A stretch of DNA of 64,000 nucleotides from Timema cristinae (GCA_039000515.1 JBCFYV010002293.1:1-64000); one strand, 5' to 3'; positions 48,929 through 63,439 are shown, counted from the first letter of the stretch. A program made the numbers and translations. Notes: generated by a model not told the origin, from the sequence alone.

Positions 48929-51900
48929 CTACGAACAAAACTACAGGTTATCATGTGTCAGGTACATTATAGACTGCAGTAAGAAGGCCAGTCGCAGGTC
49001 TCTACGAACAAAACTACAGGTTATCATGTGTCAGGTACATTATAGACTGCAGTAAGAAGGCCAGTCGCAGGTCTCTACGAACAAAACTACAGGTTATCAT
49101 GTGTCAGGTACATTATAGACTGCAGTAAGAAGGCCAGTCGCAGGTCTCTAGGAACAAAACTACAGGTTATCATGTGTCAGGTACATTATAGACTGCAGTA
49201 AGAAGGCCAGTCGCAGGTCTCTACGAACAAAACTACAGGTTTATAATGTGTCAGGTACATTATAGACTGCAGTAAGAAGGCCAGTCGCAGGTCTCTAGGA
49301 ACAAAACTACAGGTTATAATGTGTCAGGTACATTATAGACTGCAGTAAGAAGGCCAGTCGCAGGTCTCTACGAACAAAACTACAGGTTATCATGTGTCAG
49401 ATACATTATAGACTGCAGTAAGAAGGCCAGTCGCGGGTCTCTACGAACAAAACTACAGGTTATAATGTGTCAGGTACATTATAGACTGCAGTAAGAAGGC
49501 CAGTCGCAGGTCTCTACGAACAAAACTACAGGTTATCATGTGTCAGGTACATTATAGACTGCAATAAGAAGGCCAGTCGCAGGTCTCTAGGAACAAAACT
49601 ACAGGTTATCATGTGTCAGGTACATTATAGACTGCAGTAAGAAGGCCAGTCGCAGGTCTCTAGGAACAAAACTACAGGTTATAATGTGTCAGGTACATTA
49701 TAGACTGCAGTAAGAAGGCCAGTCGCAGGTCTCTAGGAACAAAACTACAGGTTATAATGTGTCAGGTACATTATAGACTGCAGTAAGAAGGCCAGTCGCG
49801 GGTCTCTACGAACAAAACTACAGGTTATAATGTGTCAGGTACATTATAGACTGCAGTAAGAAGGCCAGTCGCAGGTCTCTACGAACAAAACTACAGGTTA
49901 TCATGTGTCAGGTACATTATAGACTGCAGTAAGAAGGCCAGTCGCAGGTCTCTAGAAACAAAACTACAGGTTATCATGTGTCAGATACATTATAGACTGC
50001 AGTAAGAAGGCCAGTCGCAGGTCTCTACGAACAAAACTACAGGTTATCATGTGTCAGGTACATTATAGACTGCAGTAAGAAGGCCAGTCGCAGGTCTCTA
50101 CGAACAAAACTACAGGTTATCATGTGTCAGGTACATTATAGACTGCAGTAAGAAGGCCAGTCGCAGGTCTCTACGAACAAAACTACAGGTTATCATGTGT
50201 CAGATACATTATAGACTGCAGTAAGAAGGCCAGTCGCAGGTCTCTACGAACAAAACTACAGGTTATCATGTGTCAGGTACATTATAGACTGCAGTAAGAA
50301 GGCCAGTCGCAGGTCTCTAGGAACAAAACTACAGGTTATCATGTGTCAGATACATTATAGACTGCAGTAAGAAGGCCAGTCGCAGGTCTCTACGAACAAA
50401 ACTACAGGTTATCATGTGTCAGGTACATTATAGACTGCAGTAAGAAGGCCAGTCGCAGGTCTTTAGGAACAAAACTACAGGTTATCATGTGTCATATACA
50501 TTATAGACTGCAGTAAGAAGGCCAGTCACAGGTCTCTACGAACAAAACTACAGGTTATCATGTGTCAGGTACATTATAGACTGCAGTAAGAAGGCCAGTC
50601 GCAGGTCTCTAACGAACAAAACTACAGGTTATCATGTGTCAGGTACATTATCGACTGCAGTAAGAAGGCCAGTCGCAGGTCTCTACGAACAAAACTACAG
50701 GTTATCATGTGTCAGGTACATTATAGACTGCAGTAAGAAGGCCAGTCGCAGGTCTCTACGAACAAAACTACAGGTTATCATGTGTCAGGTACATTATAGA
50801 CTGCAGTAAGAAGGCCAGTCGCAGGTCTCTACGAACAAAACTACAGGTTATCATGTGTCAGGTACATTATAGACTGCAGTAAGAAGGCCAGTCGCAGGTC
50901 TTTAGGAACAAAACTACAGGTTATCATGTGTCAGGTACATTATAGACTGCAGTAAGAAGGCCAGTCGCAGGTCTCTACGAACAAAACTACAGGTTATAAT
51001 GTGTCAGGTACATTATAGACTGCAGTAAGAAGGCCAGTCGCAGGTCTCTATGAACAAAACTACAGGTTATCATGTGTCAGATACATTATAGACTGCAGTA
51101 AGAAGGCCAGTCGCAGGTCTCTAGGAACAAAACTACAGGTTATCATGTGTCAGATACATTATAGACTGCAGTAAGAAGGCCAGTCGCAGGTCTCTACGAA
51201 CAAAACTACAGGTTATCATGTGTCAGGTACATTATAGACTGCTAAAAAAGGCCAGTCGCAGGTCTCTACGAAATAAAACTACAGGTTCAGTGTCAGGGTA
51301 CATTATAGACTGCAGTAAAAGCCAGTCGCAGGTCTTTAGAACAAAACTATCAGGTTTATCATGTGTCAGATACATTATAAGACTCAGTGAGAAGGCCAAC
51401 CAGTCACAGGTCTCTACGAACAAAACTACAGGTTTATCAGTGTCAGGTACATTATAACTGCAGTAAGAAGGCCTAGTTCGCATGGTCTCTACGAACAAAA
51501 ACTACAGGTTATATGTGTCAGTACATTATAGGACTGCAGTAAGAAGGCCATCGAAGGTCTCTACGAACAAAACTACAGGTTAATAATGGTCGATTTACAT
51601 TATAGACTGCAGTAAGAAGGCAGTCGCAGGTCTCTACGAACAAAACTACAGGTTATAATGTTTCAGGTTCAATTAGAGACTGCAGTAAGAAGGCCAGTCG
51701 CAGGTCTCTACGAACAAAACTACAGGTTATAATGTGTCAGATACATTATAGACTGCAGTAAGAAGGCCATCGCAGGTCTCTACGAACAAAACTACAGGTT
51801 AAAATGTGTCAGATACATTATAGACTGCAGTAAAAGGCCAGTTCGCAGGTCTCTACGAACAAAACTACAGGTTATATGTGTCAGGTACATTAAAAAGACT

Positions 51901-54900
51901 GCAGTAGAAGGCCAGTCGCAGGTCTCTAGAACAAAACTACAGGTTATAATGTGTCAGGTACATTATAGACTGCAGTAAGAAGCCATCGCAGGTCCTACGA
52001 ACAAAACTACAGGTTAAAAAGTGTCAGGTCATTATAGACTGCAGTAGAGGGCCAGTCCAGTCTTTAGGAAAAAAACTACAGGTTATCATGTGTCAGGTAC
52101 ATTATAGACTGCAGTAAGAAGGCCAGTCGCAGGTCTTACAACAAAAAACTACAGGTTATCATGTGTCAGATACATTTAGACGCATTAAAAGGCCAGTGCA
52201 GGTCTCTACGAACAAAACTACAGGTTATATGCTCAGATACTTATAGACTGCAGTAAGAAGGCCAGTCGCAGGCTCTACGAACAAAACTACAGGTTATTAT
52301 GTGTCAGGTACATTATAGACTGCAGTAAGAGGTCAGTCGCAGTCTCTAGGAACAAAACTACAGGTTTAATGTGTCGGTACATTAAAGACTGCAGTAAGAA
52401 GGCCAGTCGCAGGTCTCTACGAACAAACTACAGTTTCATGTGTCAGGTAATTAGATGCAGTAAGGGGCAGTCGCAGGTCTTAGGAACAAAACTACAGGTA
52501 TAATTGTAGGTATTATAACGCAGAAAGGCCAGTCGAGGTCTTACGACAAAACTACAGTTTAATGTCAGTCTTAAGACTGCAGTAAGAAGGCCAGTGCAGG
52601 TCTTAGGAACAAAACTACAGGTTATCATTTCAGGTCATTAAGACTGCAGTAAAGGCATCGCAGGTCTTTAGAACAAAAAGGTTATCATGTGTCAGAAATT
52701 AGACTGCAGTAAGAAGAACGCAGGTCCATGAACAAAACTAAGGTATCATGTGTCATATCATTATAGATGCAGTAAGAGGCCGTCCAGGTCTTTAGACAAA
52801 ATACGGTTATCTGTTTATATACATTATAGACTGCGTAAGAGGCCAGTCGCAGGTTTAGAACAAAACTACGTTACATGTGTAGAACATATAGACTGCATAA
52901 AGGCACGGGTCTCTACAAACAAAACTACAGGTTTCATGTGTCGGTACTTATAGACGCAGTAAAAGGCCAGTCGCAGGTCCACGAACAAAACTACAGTTTC
53001 ATGTGTCAGAACATTATAGACTGCAGTAGAAGGCCTCCGGTTTTAGAACAAAACTACAGGTTTCATGTGTCAGGTACATTAGACTGCAGTAAGAGGGCAG
53101 TCGCAGGTCTTAGGAACAAAACTACAGGTTATCATGTGTCAGATACATTATAGACTGCAGTAAGAAGGCCAGTCGCAGGTCTCTACGAACAAAACTACAG
53201 GTTATAATGTGTCAGGTACATTATAGACTGCAGTAAGAAGGCCAGTCGCAGGTCTCTAGGAACAAAACTACAGGTTATCATGTGTCAGGTACATTATAGA
53301 CTGCAGTAAGAAGGCCAGTCGCAGGTCTTTAGGAACAAAACTACAGGTTATCATGTGTCAGATACATTATAGACTGCAGTAAGAAGGCCAGTCGCAGGTC
53401 TTTAGGAACAAAACTACAGGTTATCATGTGTCAGGTACATTATAGACTGCAGTAAGAGGGCCAGTCGCAGGTCTTTAGGAACAAAACTACAGTTATCATG
53501 TGTCAGATACATTATAGACTGCAGTAAAGAAGGCCAGTCGCAGGTCTCTACGAAAAAACTACAGGTTATAATGTGTCAGGTACATTATAGACTGCAGTAA
53601 GAAGGCCAGTCGCAGGTCTCTAGAACAAAACTACAGGTTATCATGTGTCAGGTACATTATAGACTGCAGTAAGAAGGCCAGTCGCAGGTCTTTAGGAACA
53701 AAACTACAGGTTATCATGTGTCAGATACATTATAGACTGCAGTAAGAAGGCCAGTCGCAGGTCTTTAGGAACAAAACTACAGGTTATCATGTGTCAGGTA
53801 CATTATAGACTGCAGTAAGAGGGCCAGTCGCAGGTCTTTAGGAACAAAACTACAGGTTATCATGTGTCAGGTACATTATAGACTGCAGTAAGAAGGCCAG
53901 TCGCAGGTCTTAGGAACAAAACTACAGGTTATCATGTGTCAGTACATTATAGACTGCAGTAAGAAGGCCAGTCGCAGGTCTTTAGGAACAAAACTACAGG
54001 TTATCATGTGTCAGGTACATTATAGACTGCAGTAAAAAAGGCCAGTCGCAGGTCTTTAGGAACAAAACTACAGGTTATCATGTGTCAGGTACATTATAGA
54101 CTGCAGTAAGAAGGCCAGTTCGCAGGTCTTTAGGAACAAAACTACAGGTTATCATGTGTCAGGTACATTATAGACTGCAGTAAGAGGGCCAGTCGCAGGT
54201 CTTTAGGAACAAAACTACAGGTTATCATGTGTCAGATACATTATAGACTGCAGTAAGAAGGCCAGTCGCAGGTCTCTACGAATAAAACTACAGGTTATCA
54301 TGTGTCAGATACATTATAGACTGCAGTAAGAAGGCCAGTCGCAGGTCTTTAGAACAAAACTACAGGTTATCATGTGTCAGGTACATTATAGACTGCAGTA
54401 AGAAGGCCAGTCGCAGGTCTTTAGGAACAAAACTACAGGTTATCATGTGTCAGGTACATTATAGACTGCAGTAAGAAGGCCAGTCGCAGGTCTCTAGGAA
54501 CAAAACTACAGGTTATCATGTGTCAGGTACATTATAGACTGCAGTAAGAAGGCCAGTCGCAGGTCTCTAGGAACAAAACTACAGGTTATCATGTGTCAGA
54601 TACATTATAGACTGCAGTAAGAAGGCCAGTCGCAGGTCTCTAGGAACAAAAAATACAGGTTATCATGTGTCAGGTACATTATAGACTGCAGTAAGAAGGC
54701 CAGTAGCAGGTCTCTAGGAACAAAACTACAGGTTATCATGTGTCAGGTACATTATAGACTGCAGTAAGAAGGCCAGTCGCAAGTCTTTAGGAAAAAACTA
54801 CAGGTTATCATGTGTCAGGTACATTATAGACTGCAGTAAGAGGGCCAGTCGCAGGTCTTTAGGAACAAAACTACAGGTTATCTGTGTCAGGTACATTATA

Positions 54901-57900
54901 GACTGCAGTAAGAAGGCCAGTCGCAGGTCTCTAACGAACAAAAACTACAGTTATCATGTGTCAGATACATTATAGACTGCAGTAAGAAGGCCAGTCGCAG
55001 GTCTTTAGGAACAAAACTACAGGTTATCATGTGTCAGGTACATTATAGACTGCAGTAAGAAGGCCAGTCGCAGGTCTCTACGAACAAAACTACAGGTTAT
55101 CATGTGTCAGGTACATTATAGACTGCAGTAAGAAGGCCAGTCGCAGGTCTTTAGGAACAAAACTACAGGTTATCATGTGTCAGGTACATTATAGACTGCA
55201 GTAAGAAGGCCAGTCGCAGGTCTTTAGGAACAAAATTACAGGTTATCATGTGTCAGGTACATTATAGACTGCAGTAAGAAGGCCAGTCGCAGGTCTTTAG
55301 GAACAAAACTACAGGTTATCATGTGTCATGTACATTATAGACTGCAGTAAGAGGGCCAGCCGCAGGTCTTTAGGAACAAAACTACAGGTTATCATGTGTC
55401 AGATACATTATAGACTGCAGTAAGAAGGCCAGTCGCAGGTCTCTACGAACAAAACTACAGGTTATCATGTGTCAGATACATTATAGACTGCAGTAAGAAG
55501 GCCAGTCGCAGGTCTTTAGAACAAAACTACAGGTTATCATGTGTCAGGTACATTATAGACTGCAGTAAGAGGCCAGTCGCAGGTCTTTAGGAACAAAACT
55601 ACTGGTTATCATGTGTCAGATACATTATAGACTGCAGTAAGAAGGCCAGTCGCAGGTCTCTACAAACAAAACTACAGGTTATCATGTGTCAGATACATTA
55701 TAGACTGCAGTAAGAAGGCCAGTCGCAGGTCTTTAGGAACAAAACTACAGGTTATCATGTGTCAGGTACATTATAGACTACAGTAAGAGGGCCAGTCGAA
55801 GGTCTTTAGGAACCAAACTACAGGTTATCATGTGTCAGATACATTATAGACTTCAGTAAGAAGGCCAGTCGCAGGTCTTTAGGAACAAAACTAAAGGTTA
55901 TCATGTGTCAGGTACATTATAGACTGCAGTAAGAAGGCCAGTCGCAGGTCTTTAGGAACAAAACTACAGGTTATCATGTGTCAGATACATTATAGACTGC
56001 AGTAAGAAGGCCAGTCGCAGGTCTTAAGGAACAAAACTACAGGTTATCATGTGTCAGTACATTATAGACTGCAGTAAAGAGGGCCAGTCGCAGGTCTTTA
56101 GGAACAAAACTACAGGTTATCATGTGTCAGATACATTATAGACTGCAGTAAGAAGGCCAGTCGCAGGTCTCTACGAACAAAACTACAGGTTATCATGTGT
56201 CAGATACATTATAGACTGCATTAAGAAGGCCAGTCGCAGGTCTCTACGAACAAAACTACAGGTTATCATGTCTCAGATACATTATAGACTGCAGTAAGAA
56301 GGCCAGTCGCAGGTCTCTACGAACAAAACTACAGGTTATTATGTTGTCAGGTACATTATAGACTGCAGTAAGAGGGTCAGTCGCAGGTCTCTAGGAACAA
56401 AACTACAGGTTATAATGTGTCAGGTACATTATAGACTGCAGTAAGAAGGCCAGTCGCAGGTCTCTACGAACAAAACTACAGGTTATCATGTGTCAGGTAC
56501 ATTATAGACTGCAGTAAGAGGGTCAGTCGCAGGTCTCTAGGAACAAAACTAAAAGGTTATAATGTGTCAGGTACATTATAGACTGCAGTAAGAAGGCCAG
56601 TCGCAGGTCTCTACGAACAAAACTACAGGTTATAATGTGTCAGGTACATTATAGACTGCAGTAAGAAGGCCAGTCGCAGGTCTCTAGGACAAAACTACAG
56701 GTTTTCATGTTCAGGTACATTATAACTGCAGTAAGAAGGCCAGTCGCAGGTCTCTACGAACAAAAAAATACAGGTTTCATGTGTCAGATACATTATAGAC
56801 GCAGTAAGAAGGCCATCGCAGGTCTCTAAAAAACAAAACTACAGGTTTTTCATGTGTCATATACATTATAGACTGCAGTAAAAGGCCAGTCGCAGGTCTT
56901 TAGGAACAAAACTTACAGGTTATCATGTCTCGGTACATTTATAGACTGCAGTAAGAAGGCCATCGCAGGTCTCTAAGAACAAAAAATACAGGTTTTCATG
57001 TGTCAGGACATTATAGACTGCAGTAAGAAAGGCCAGTCGCAGGTCTCTAGGAACAAAAAACAGGTTATCATGTGTCAGATACATTATAGACTGCAGTAAG
57101 GCCAGTCGCAGGTCTCTACGAACAAAAACTACAGGTTATCAAAGTGTCAGGTTATTATAGACTGCAAATAAGAAGGCCGTCGCAGGTCTCTAAAGAACAA
57201 AACTACAGGTTATCATGTGTCAGATACATTATAGACTGCAGTAAAAAGGCCAGTCGCAGGGCTTTAGGAACAAAACTACAGGTTATCATGTGTCAGATAC
57301 ATTATAGACTGCAGTAAAGGGGGCCAGTCGCAGGTCTCTAGGAACAAAAACTAGGTTTCATGTGTCAGGTACATTATAGACCCGCAGTAAGAAGGCCAGT
57401 CCCCAGGTCTTTAGAACAAAACTACAGGTTATCATATTCAGGTACATTAAGACTGCAGTAAGAGGGCCAGTCGCAGGTCTTTAGGAACAAAACTACAGGT
57501 TATCATGTGTCCGGTACATTATAGAACTGCAGTAAGAAGGCCAGTCGCCAGGTCTCTAGGGACCAAAACTTTCAGGTTTTCATTGTCAGTACATTATAGA
57601 CTGCAGTAAGAAGGCCAGTCGCAGGTCTCTAGGAACAAAAACTACAGTTATTTATGTTTTCAGATACATTATAGACTGCAGTAAGAAGGCCAGTCCAGGT
57701 CTCTAGGAACAAAACTACAGGTTATCATGTGTCGGTACATTATAGACTGCAGTAAGAAGGCCAGTCGCAGGTCTCAGGAACAAAAAAAACAGGTTAAAAA
57801 TGTTTTCAGGTACATTTTTAGACTGCAGTAAGAAGGCCATCGCAAGTCTTTAGAAAAAAACTACAGGTTTTCATGTGTCAGGTACATTATAGACTGCAGT

Positions 57901-60900
57901 AAGAGGGCCAACGCAGGGCTTTAGGAACAAAACACAGGTTTATCATGTGTTAGGAAAATTAATAGACTGCAGTAAGAAGCCAGTCGCAGGTCTCTAGAAC
58001 AAAACTACAGGTTATCATGTGTCAGATACATTATAGACTGCAGTAAGAAGGCCAGTCGCAGGTCTTTAGGAACAAACTACAGGTTATCATTGTCGGTACA
58101 TTATAAAACTGCAGTAAGAAGGCCAGTCCCAAGGTCTTTAGGAAAAAAAACACAGGTTATCAAAGTGTCAGGTACATTATAAGACTGCAGTAAGAAGGCC
58201 AGTCGCAGGGCTTTTGGAACAAAACTACAGGTTATCATTGTCAGGTACATTATAGACCTGCAGAAGAAGGCCAGTCGCAGGTCTTTTAGGAACAAAAAAA
58301 TACAGGGTTATCAGTGTCAGGTACATTTATGAGCAGTAAGAAGGCCAGTAGCGGTCTTTTATGAACAAAAAATACAGTTTATCATGGTCAATACATTATA
58401 GACTGCAGTAAGAAGGCCAGTCGCAGGTTTTTAGGAAAAAAAACTACAGGTTATAAAGTGTCAGATACATTATAGACTGCAGTAAGAGGGTCAGGGGCGC
58501 AGGTCTCCCAGGAACAAAACTACAAGGTTATCATGGTCAGATAAATTTTAGACTGCAGTAAAAAAGGGCCTCCCAGGTCCTTTTAAAAAAAAACAAAAAG
58601 GGTTTTCATTGTCAGGGACATTTTTGACGCATAAAAAGGGCCCGTGCAGGTCCTAGGAACAAAACTACAGGTTTTTCGGTCGGTAATTTAGACGCATAAA
58701 AAGGCCATCGCAGGGCTTTAAAAAAAAAACTACAGGTAAAAATTAATCATTTAAATGAGTAAAAGGGCCCTTTTGAGGCTTTTTAAAAAAAACAACGGTT
58801 ATCAAAATTAGGGGTAAAATTTAGGGTAAGAAAAAGGGTGGAGGTTTTAGAAAAATCAGGTTATAGTGTCAGGTAATTAAAACTGCGTAAAAGGCCATCG
58901 CAGGGCTCAGGGAAAAAAAACTACAGGTTTCATTTCAGAAAACATTATAACTGCAGAAAAGGCCCGCAGGCCTAGAAAAAACTACAGGTTCATTGTCAGG
59001 TACATTTTAAACGCATAAGAACCATTCGCAGGCTCTAAACAAAAAAAGGTTTCTGTGTCAGTAATTAAGACGCAGTAAGAAGGCCCCTCGGGTCTTTAGG
59101 AAAAAAAAAACAGGTTTCATGTTCGGACAATAACGCAGTAAGAAGGCCTGCAGGTCTTTTGGGAAAAAAACAAGGACATGTTTCAGGTCATTAAGACTGC
59201 AGTAAGAAGGCCCGTCCCCAGGTCTTTTTGGAAAAAACTACAGGGTTTCATGTGTCGGACATTAAAAACTGGGGTAAGAAGGCCTTCAGCTTTTTGGAAA
59301 AAAAACTACAGTTTTCCCCGTTCAATACATTAAGACCAGTAAAAGGCCTCCAGGCTTTGGAACAAAACTACGGTTATCAGTTCAGGCATTAAAAAAATGC
59401 AGAAGAAGGCCCGTCGCAGGCTTTAGGAACAAAAAAACCGGTTTTTATTTCAGGCTTTAGACGCATAAAGGGCCTCGCGGTCTTTAGGGGAAAAAACTCG
59501 GTTTTCATTTTCAATACAATAAGCTGCAGTAAGAAGGCCCTTTGCAGGGGTTTGGAAAAAATAAGGTTTTTTAAATTTCAATACATTATAGACTGAGTAA
59601 AAGGCTCCAGGTCTTTTGGGGAAAAAACACGGGTTTTCTGTTCCCCACATTAAAAACTGCAGTAAAAACCATCGAGGGCTTTGGGAAAAAACTAAGGGGT
59701 TTTTTTTGTGTCCGGGGCATTTAACTGCAGTAAAGGGGCCATCCAGGTCTTTTGGAAAAAACACAGGTTTCAGTTCAGGACATTAAGATGCAGTAAAAAG
59801 GCCTCCAGTCTTTGGAACAAAACAAGGTTACAGTGTAGGGGCATTATAGATTATAAAAGGGGCCCGTCCGGCTTTAAAAAAACTACAGTTTAAAGGTCAA
59901 AAATAAGACTGCAGTAAAGGGGGGGTCGCAGGGGCTTTAGGAAAAAAAACACAGGTTTTTATGTGCAATACATTTAACTGCTAAAACCAGCGCAGGCTCT
60001 ACGAAAAAACACAGGTTATCATGTGGCAAAACATTTAGAGTGCATAAGAAGGCCCTCGCAGGTTTTCTACAAAAAAAAACTACAGGTTTCATGGCAGGTA
60101 CATTTAGACTGCAGAAGGGGGCCGTCGCAGGGTTTTTTAACAAAAAAACAGGTTACATTGTCGACATTAAACGAGTAAAAGGAGTCCAGGCTTTAGGAAC
60201 AAAATACAGGGGTTTTTTTTGTGTCGGGACTTATAGACTGCTAAGAAGGCCAGTCGCAGGGCTTTGGAAAAAACACAGGTTTTTTAAGGTCGGTCATTTT
60301 TAAAAGCATAAAAGGCCAGTCCGCTTTGAACAAAACAAAAGGTTTTTCATGTTAGGAATTAAAACGATTTTAAAAGGCCAGTCGCAGGCTTTTGGAAAAA
60401 AACTACAGGTTATATGGTCGGGACTTAAACTGCGTAAAGGGCCTCGCAGGGCTTTTGGAAAAAAACCACAGGTTTTCATGTTGATCATTATAACTGCATA
60501 AGAAGGCCTCGCAGGCTCTAAACAAAAAACAGGTTACAGGTAATACATTATAGACGCAGTAAAAGGGCCCTCCAGGCTTTAGGGAAAAAAACTAAGGTTT
60601 TCTGTGTCGGACATTAAGATCGTAAGAAAAGGCCTCGCAGGTCTTTAGGAACAAAACAAAAGGTTTCAGTGTCAGGTACTTAAAGCAGTAAGGGGGCCAT
60701 CCAGGTTTAGGAAAAAAACAAAGGTTTTCTGTGTCAATACATTTTTAAAGAGTAAAAAGGGGAAAAGCGGCTCTAAAAAAAACTACAGGTTTTCATTTCA
60801 ATACATTAAACTGCAGTAAGAAGGCCCCGCAGGGGTTTTGGAACAAAACAAAAGGTTATCATGTTCCCGGTCTTTAGACCATAAGGGGCCACCCAGGTCT

Positions 60901-61640
60901 TTAGGAAAAAACTACAGGTTATATGGTCAGTCTTTTTAAAGCAGTAAAAGGGCCTCCATCTTTTGGAACAAAACTAAGGTTATATGTTAGGGACATTAAG
61001 ACGCATAAAAAGGCCATGCAGGTTTTTGGAACAAAAATACAGTTACATGTTTATACATTAAGACGCAGTAAAAGGCCATCCAGGGCTTTTAGAAAAAAAA
61101 ACAGTTATCATGGTCCCAAAATTTGACGCATAAGAAGGCCGTCCCCAGGTTTTTAGAAAAAAAACTAAGTTACATGTGTCAAAACATTAAACTGCAGTAA
61201 AAAAGGCCCTCCCCGGGCCCCTTTGGAAAAAACCGGGTTTTGTGTGGTACATTATAACTGAGTAAAAGGCCAGTCGCAGGTTTTTTGGAAAAAAACCAGG
61301 GTTTCATGGTCGGTACATTTAGACGCAGAAAAGGCCCCCGCAGGTCTTTTTGAACAAAACTAAGGTTTCAGGGCAAATACCTTAAAAACGCAGTAAGAAG
61401 GCCATCGCAGGCTTAAAAAACAAAAATACAGGTTTTTCCCCTTTCAGAAAAATTTAGACCCGAGTAAGGGGGCCAGTCGCAGGTCCCAAACAAAACAAAA
61501 GGTTTTTTATGGCGAAAATTATAGACTGAGAAAAGGCCAGTCCAAAATCCCGAAAAAAACTACGGGTTTTCATTTCATACATTAGACGCAGAAAAGGCCA
61601 AATCCAGGTCTCAAAAAAAAAATACGGTTATCATTGCGGT
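48899..61640. repeat. 73-bp satellite derived from the nardilysin-like intron-exon junction
   Basis: About 170 tandem units of 73 bp (plus strand: GACTGCAGTAAGAAGGCCAG, TCGCAGGTCTCTACGAACAA, AACTACAGGTTATCATGTGT, CAGGTACATTATA). On the minus strand each unit consists of 42 bp of intron end finishing TTTTGTTCGTAG, followed by AGACCTGCGACTGGCC and TTCTTACTGCAGTCT. These 31 bases equal the start of the exon at 48,928 with one change (TTC for CTC). Variant classes TCTCTACG, TCTCTAGG and TCTTTAGG differ at the acceptor itself and are unevenly spread. Blocks at 51,250-53,100 and 58,500-61,640 are badly degraded with homopolymer noise and are probably poor consensus. No spacers of CRISPR type. Confidence 0.95.
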
Positions 61641-63430
61641 AATTAAAAATTTTTGTCATATCTAACCATTTAAAAAAAAACAGTAGCATGAATTGAAAAA
61701 AAATTTTTCCCAAACTGCTCGGGATCACCCAGCAATAACTCCAATAATTTTTCCCCAAATTATTTTGTACATTTTTTTTTAGGTTTTCTTAAAAATTTAA
61801 AACCCCCCCCAAAAAAAAACCCCAAAAAAATTTTCTCTTACAAACCCAAAAATTTAAAAAAAATTTCCTTTTGCAACGAGACCGACTAAAAACGCCGGGA
61901 AACTAAGATGGAACAGCACACTTTTCCCCCCTGGCATACCAAAGAGGGGAAATTTTTTTGACTAACAACTAACAAATTTAAAAAAATTTTGAATGTTCAA
62001 AATAAAAAGTAATTTTAAACGGAATTTTGGAAGTTAAAAGGTGTTGGCCTAGCTTGCGAAAGATTTTTAAATTTTTAGAGAAGCCTTTCCTTCGAGGAGT
62101 GAATTTAATTTGGGAAAAAAGGGGAAAACTGATAAAAAGGGTTCACCAGGGAAAAACAAAAATGAATAACAGTTGTTGTTTTTAAACTAAAGCAGAATAT
62201 TTTTGTCAACATCATTCAATTTTTCAGACGTGGGGGGGCTTTTTTCCATTCCTCTAATTTTCCACCTTTTTTTCCCTTTTTAATTTTTCCCTTCCCCTCT
62301 TTTCCCTTCAACTTTTTTTTTTCTAGTTCACCACTTTTCCCCTGGCTTCCTTTAGGTTTTTTCCCCTCTACTTCATCCCATCATTCTCTTGGGATTCCCC
62401 CACATTACTCTCTCTGACCACCTTTTTTCCCCTAAAACTTCATTCCTAATCTTGTTTTTTTCCTCGTACAGCTAACATTTCCCACAAAAATTCATTTCCC
62501 CGGCCTCAAATGTCCTTAAAAATTTAAAGGTACCTTTCTCAGCCATTTAAAAATATAAATTATAACTAAAACCCCTATTTATTACCACACTTCTCATTTA
62601 AAACCTCCAATTTTTTCCCCATTTATTTCCCATTTTATTCCGTTCCGATTTCTTCCTTCTCCCCCATAACACAGGTCATCAAAAAAAATCAAGGGTTTTT
62701 TTTTCTTCTAATTTCCTTGCCCTTTTTTTTTTTTCAAATGATTGGGGGAGGAACTCCCGCTTTACCCATTTTTTTTTGGAACCCCTTTATCGTTCCTTCT
62801 CTACTTTAAACAACTCATTTTTCCTCAACAAGTCAAGCTATGTTCAAATAGAAAAAGTAAAAACTATGTTAAAAAACCCCAACTTTATTGGGGTTGATAG
62901 GATTTTAACAAAGGGAAATGTTCATAGCTACCCAATTTTTTTAGTGTGGGTCGGCACATGTCTCGAATTAGGGAAATTTTTTTTTAAAAAGGTTAAAAAA
63001 AGGAGGTTACCCTCATTCGCCATTGGTTGGCCCCTTTTTTTCGGACCCTTTGGGCTGTGGTTATAGCGCGGACGTCAGTACTAGGTTTTTAAAAAAGTCT
63101 ATGTTAGACTCACGGGGGTTTATCCTATGGCATTGCTTTGTATTTCCTTAACAACAAGACGGCTTTGTTTGGGCCCTGTTAGGGAAAGACTACAATTCGG
63201 TTACGTGGTTGACACTATCCTTATGGGAAACAAAAAAAGTCTAAAAAACAAATCAATGACATGGATACACATCCTGGTATTCGGGCTCTGTATTTTAAAC
63301 TGTCTCGTGTATTTTAGTAAAATAAACACCTCCTTTACAAGGTCTGACAATGTCTCCGACATCCACAAGGACCTCGCACAAATCCCGACAGTTACTTACG
63401 GGGTAGAAGCCATTTCAATGGGTCAGAAGC
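61641..63430. other. Low-quality sequence beyond the satellite
   Basis: Full of short A, T and C runs and hard to read. Open frames at 62,776-63,066 and 63,127-63,430 show no domain I recognise. The nardilysin-like gene must continue upstream in this direction, but no exon could be supported. Confidence 0.4.
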
Positions 63431-63439
63431 AACCTTTTT

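Noticed and set aside
48960..61640. CRISPR-like regular array
   Set aside because: The units are contiguous with no unique spacers, the period is 73 bp and the context is a eukaryotic intron. It is a satellite.
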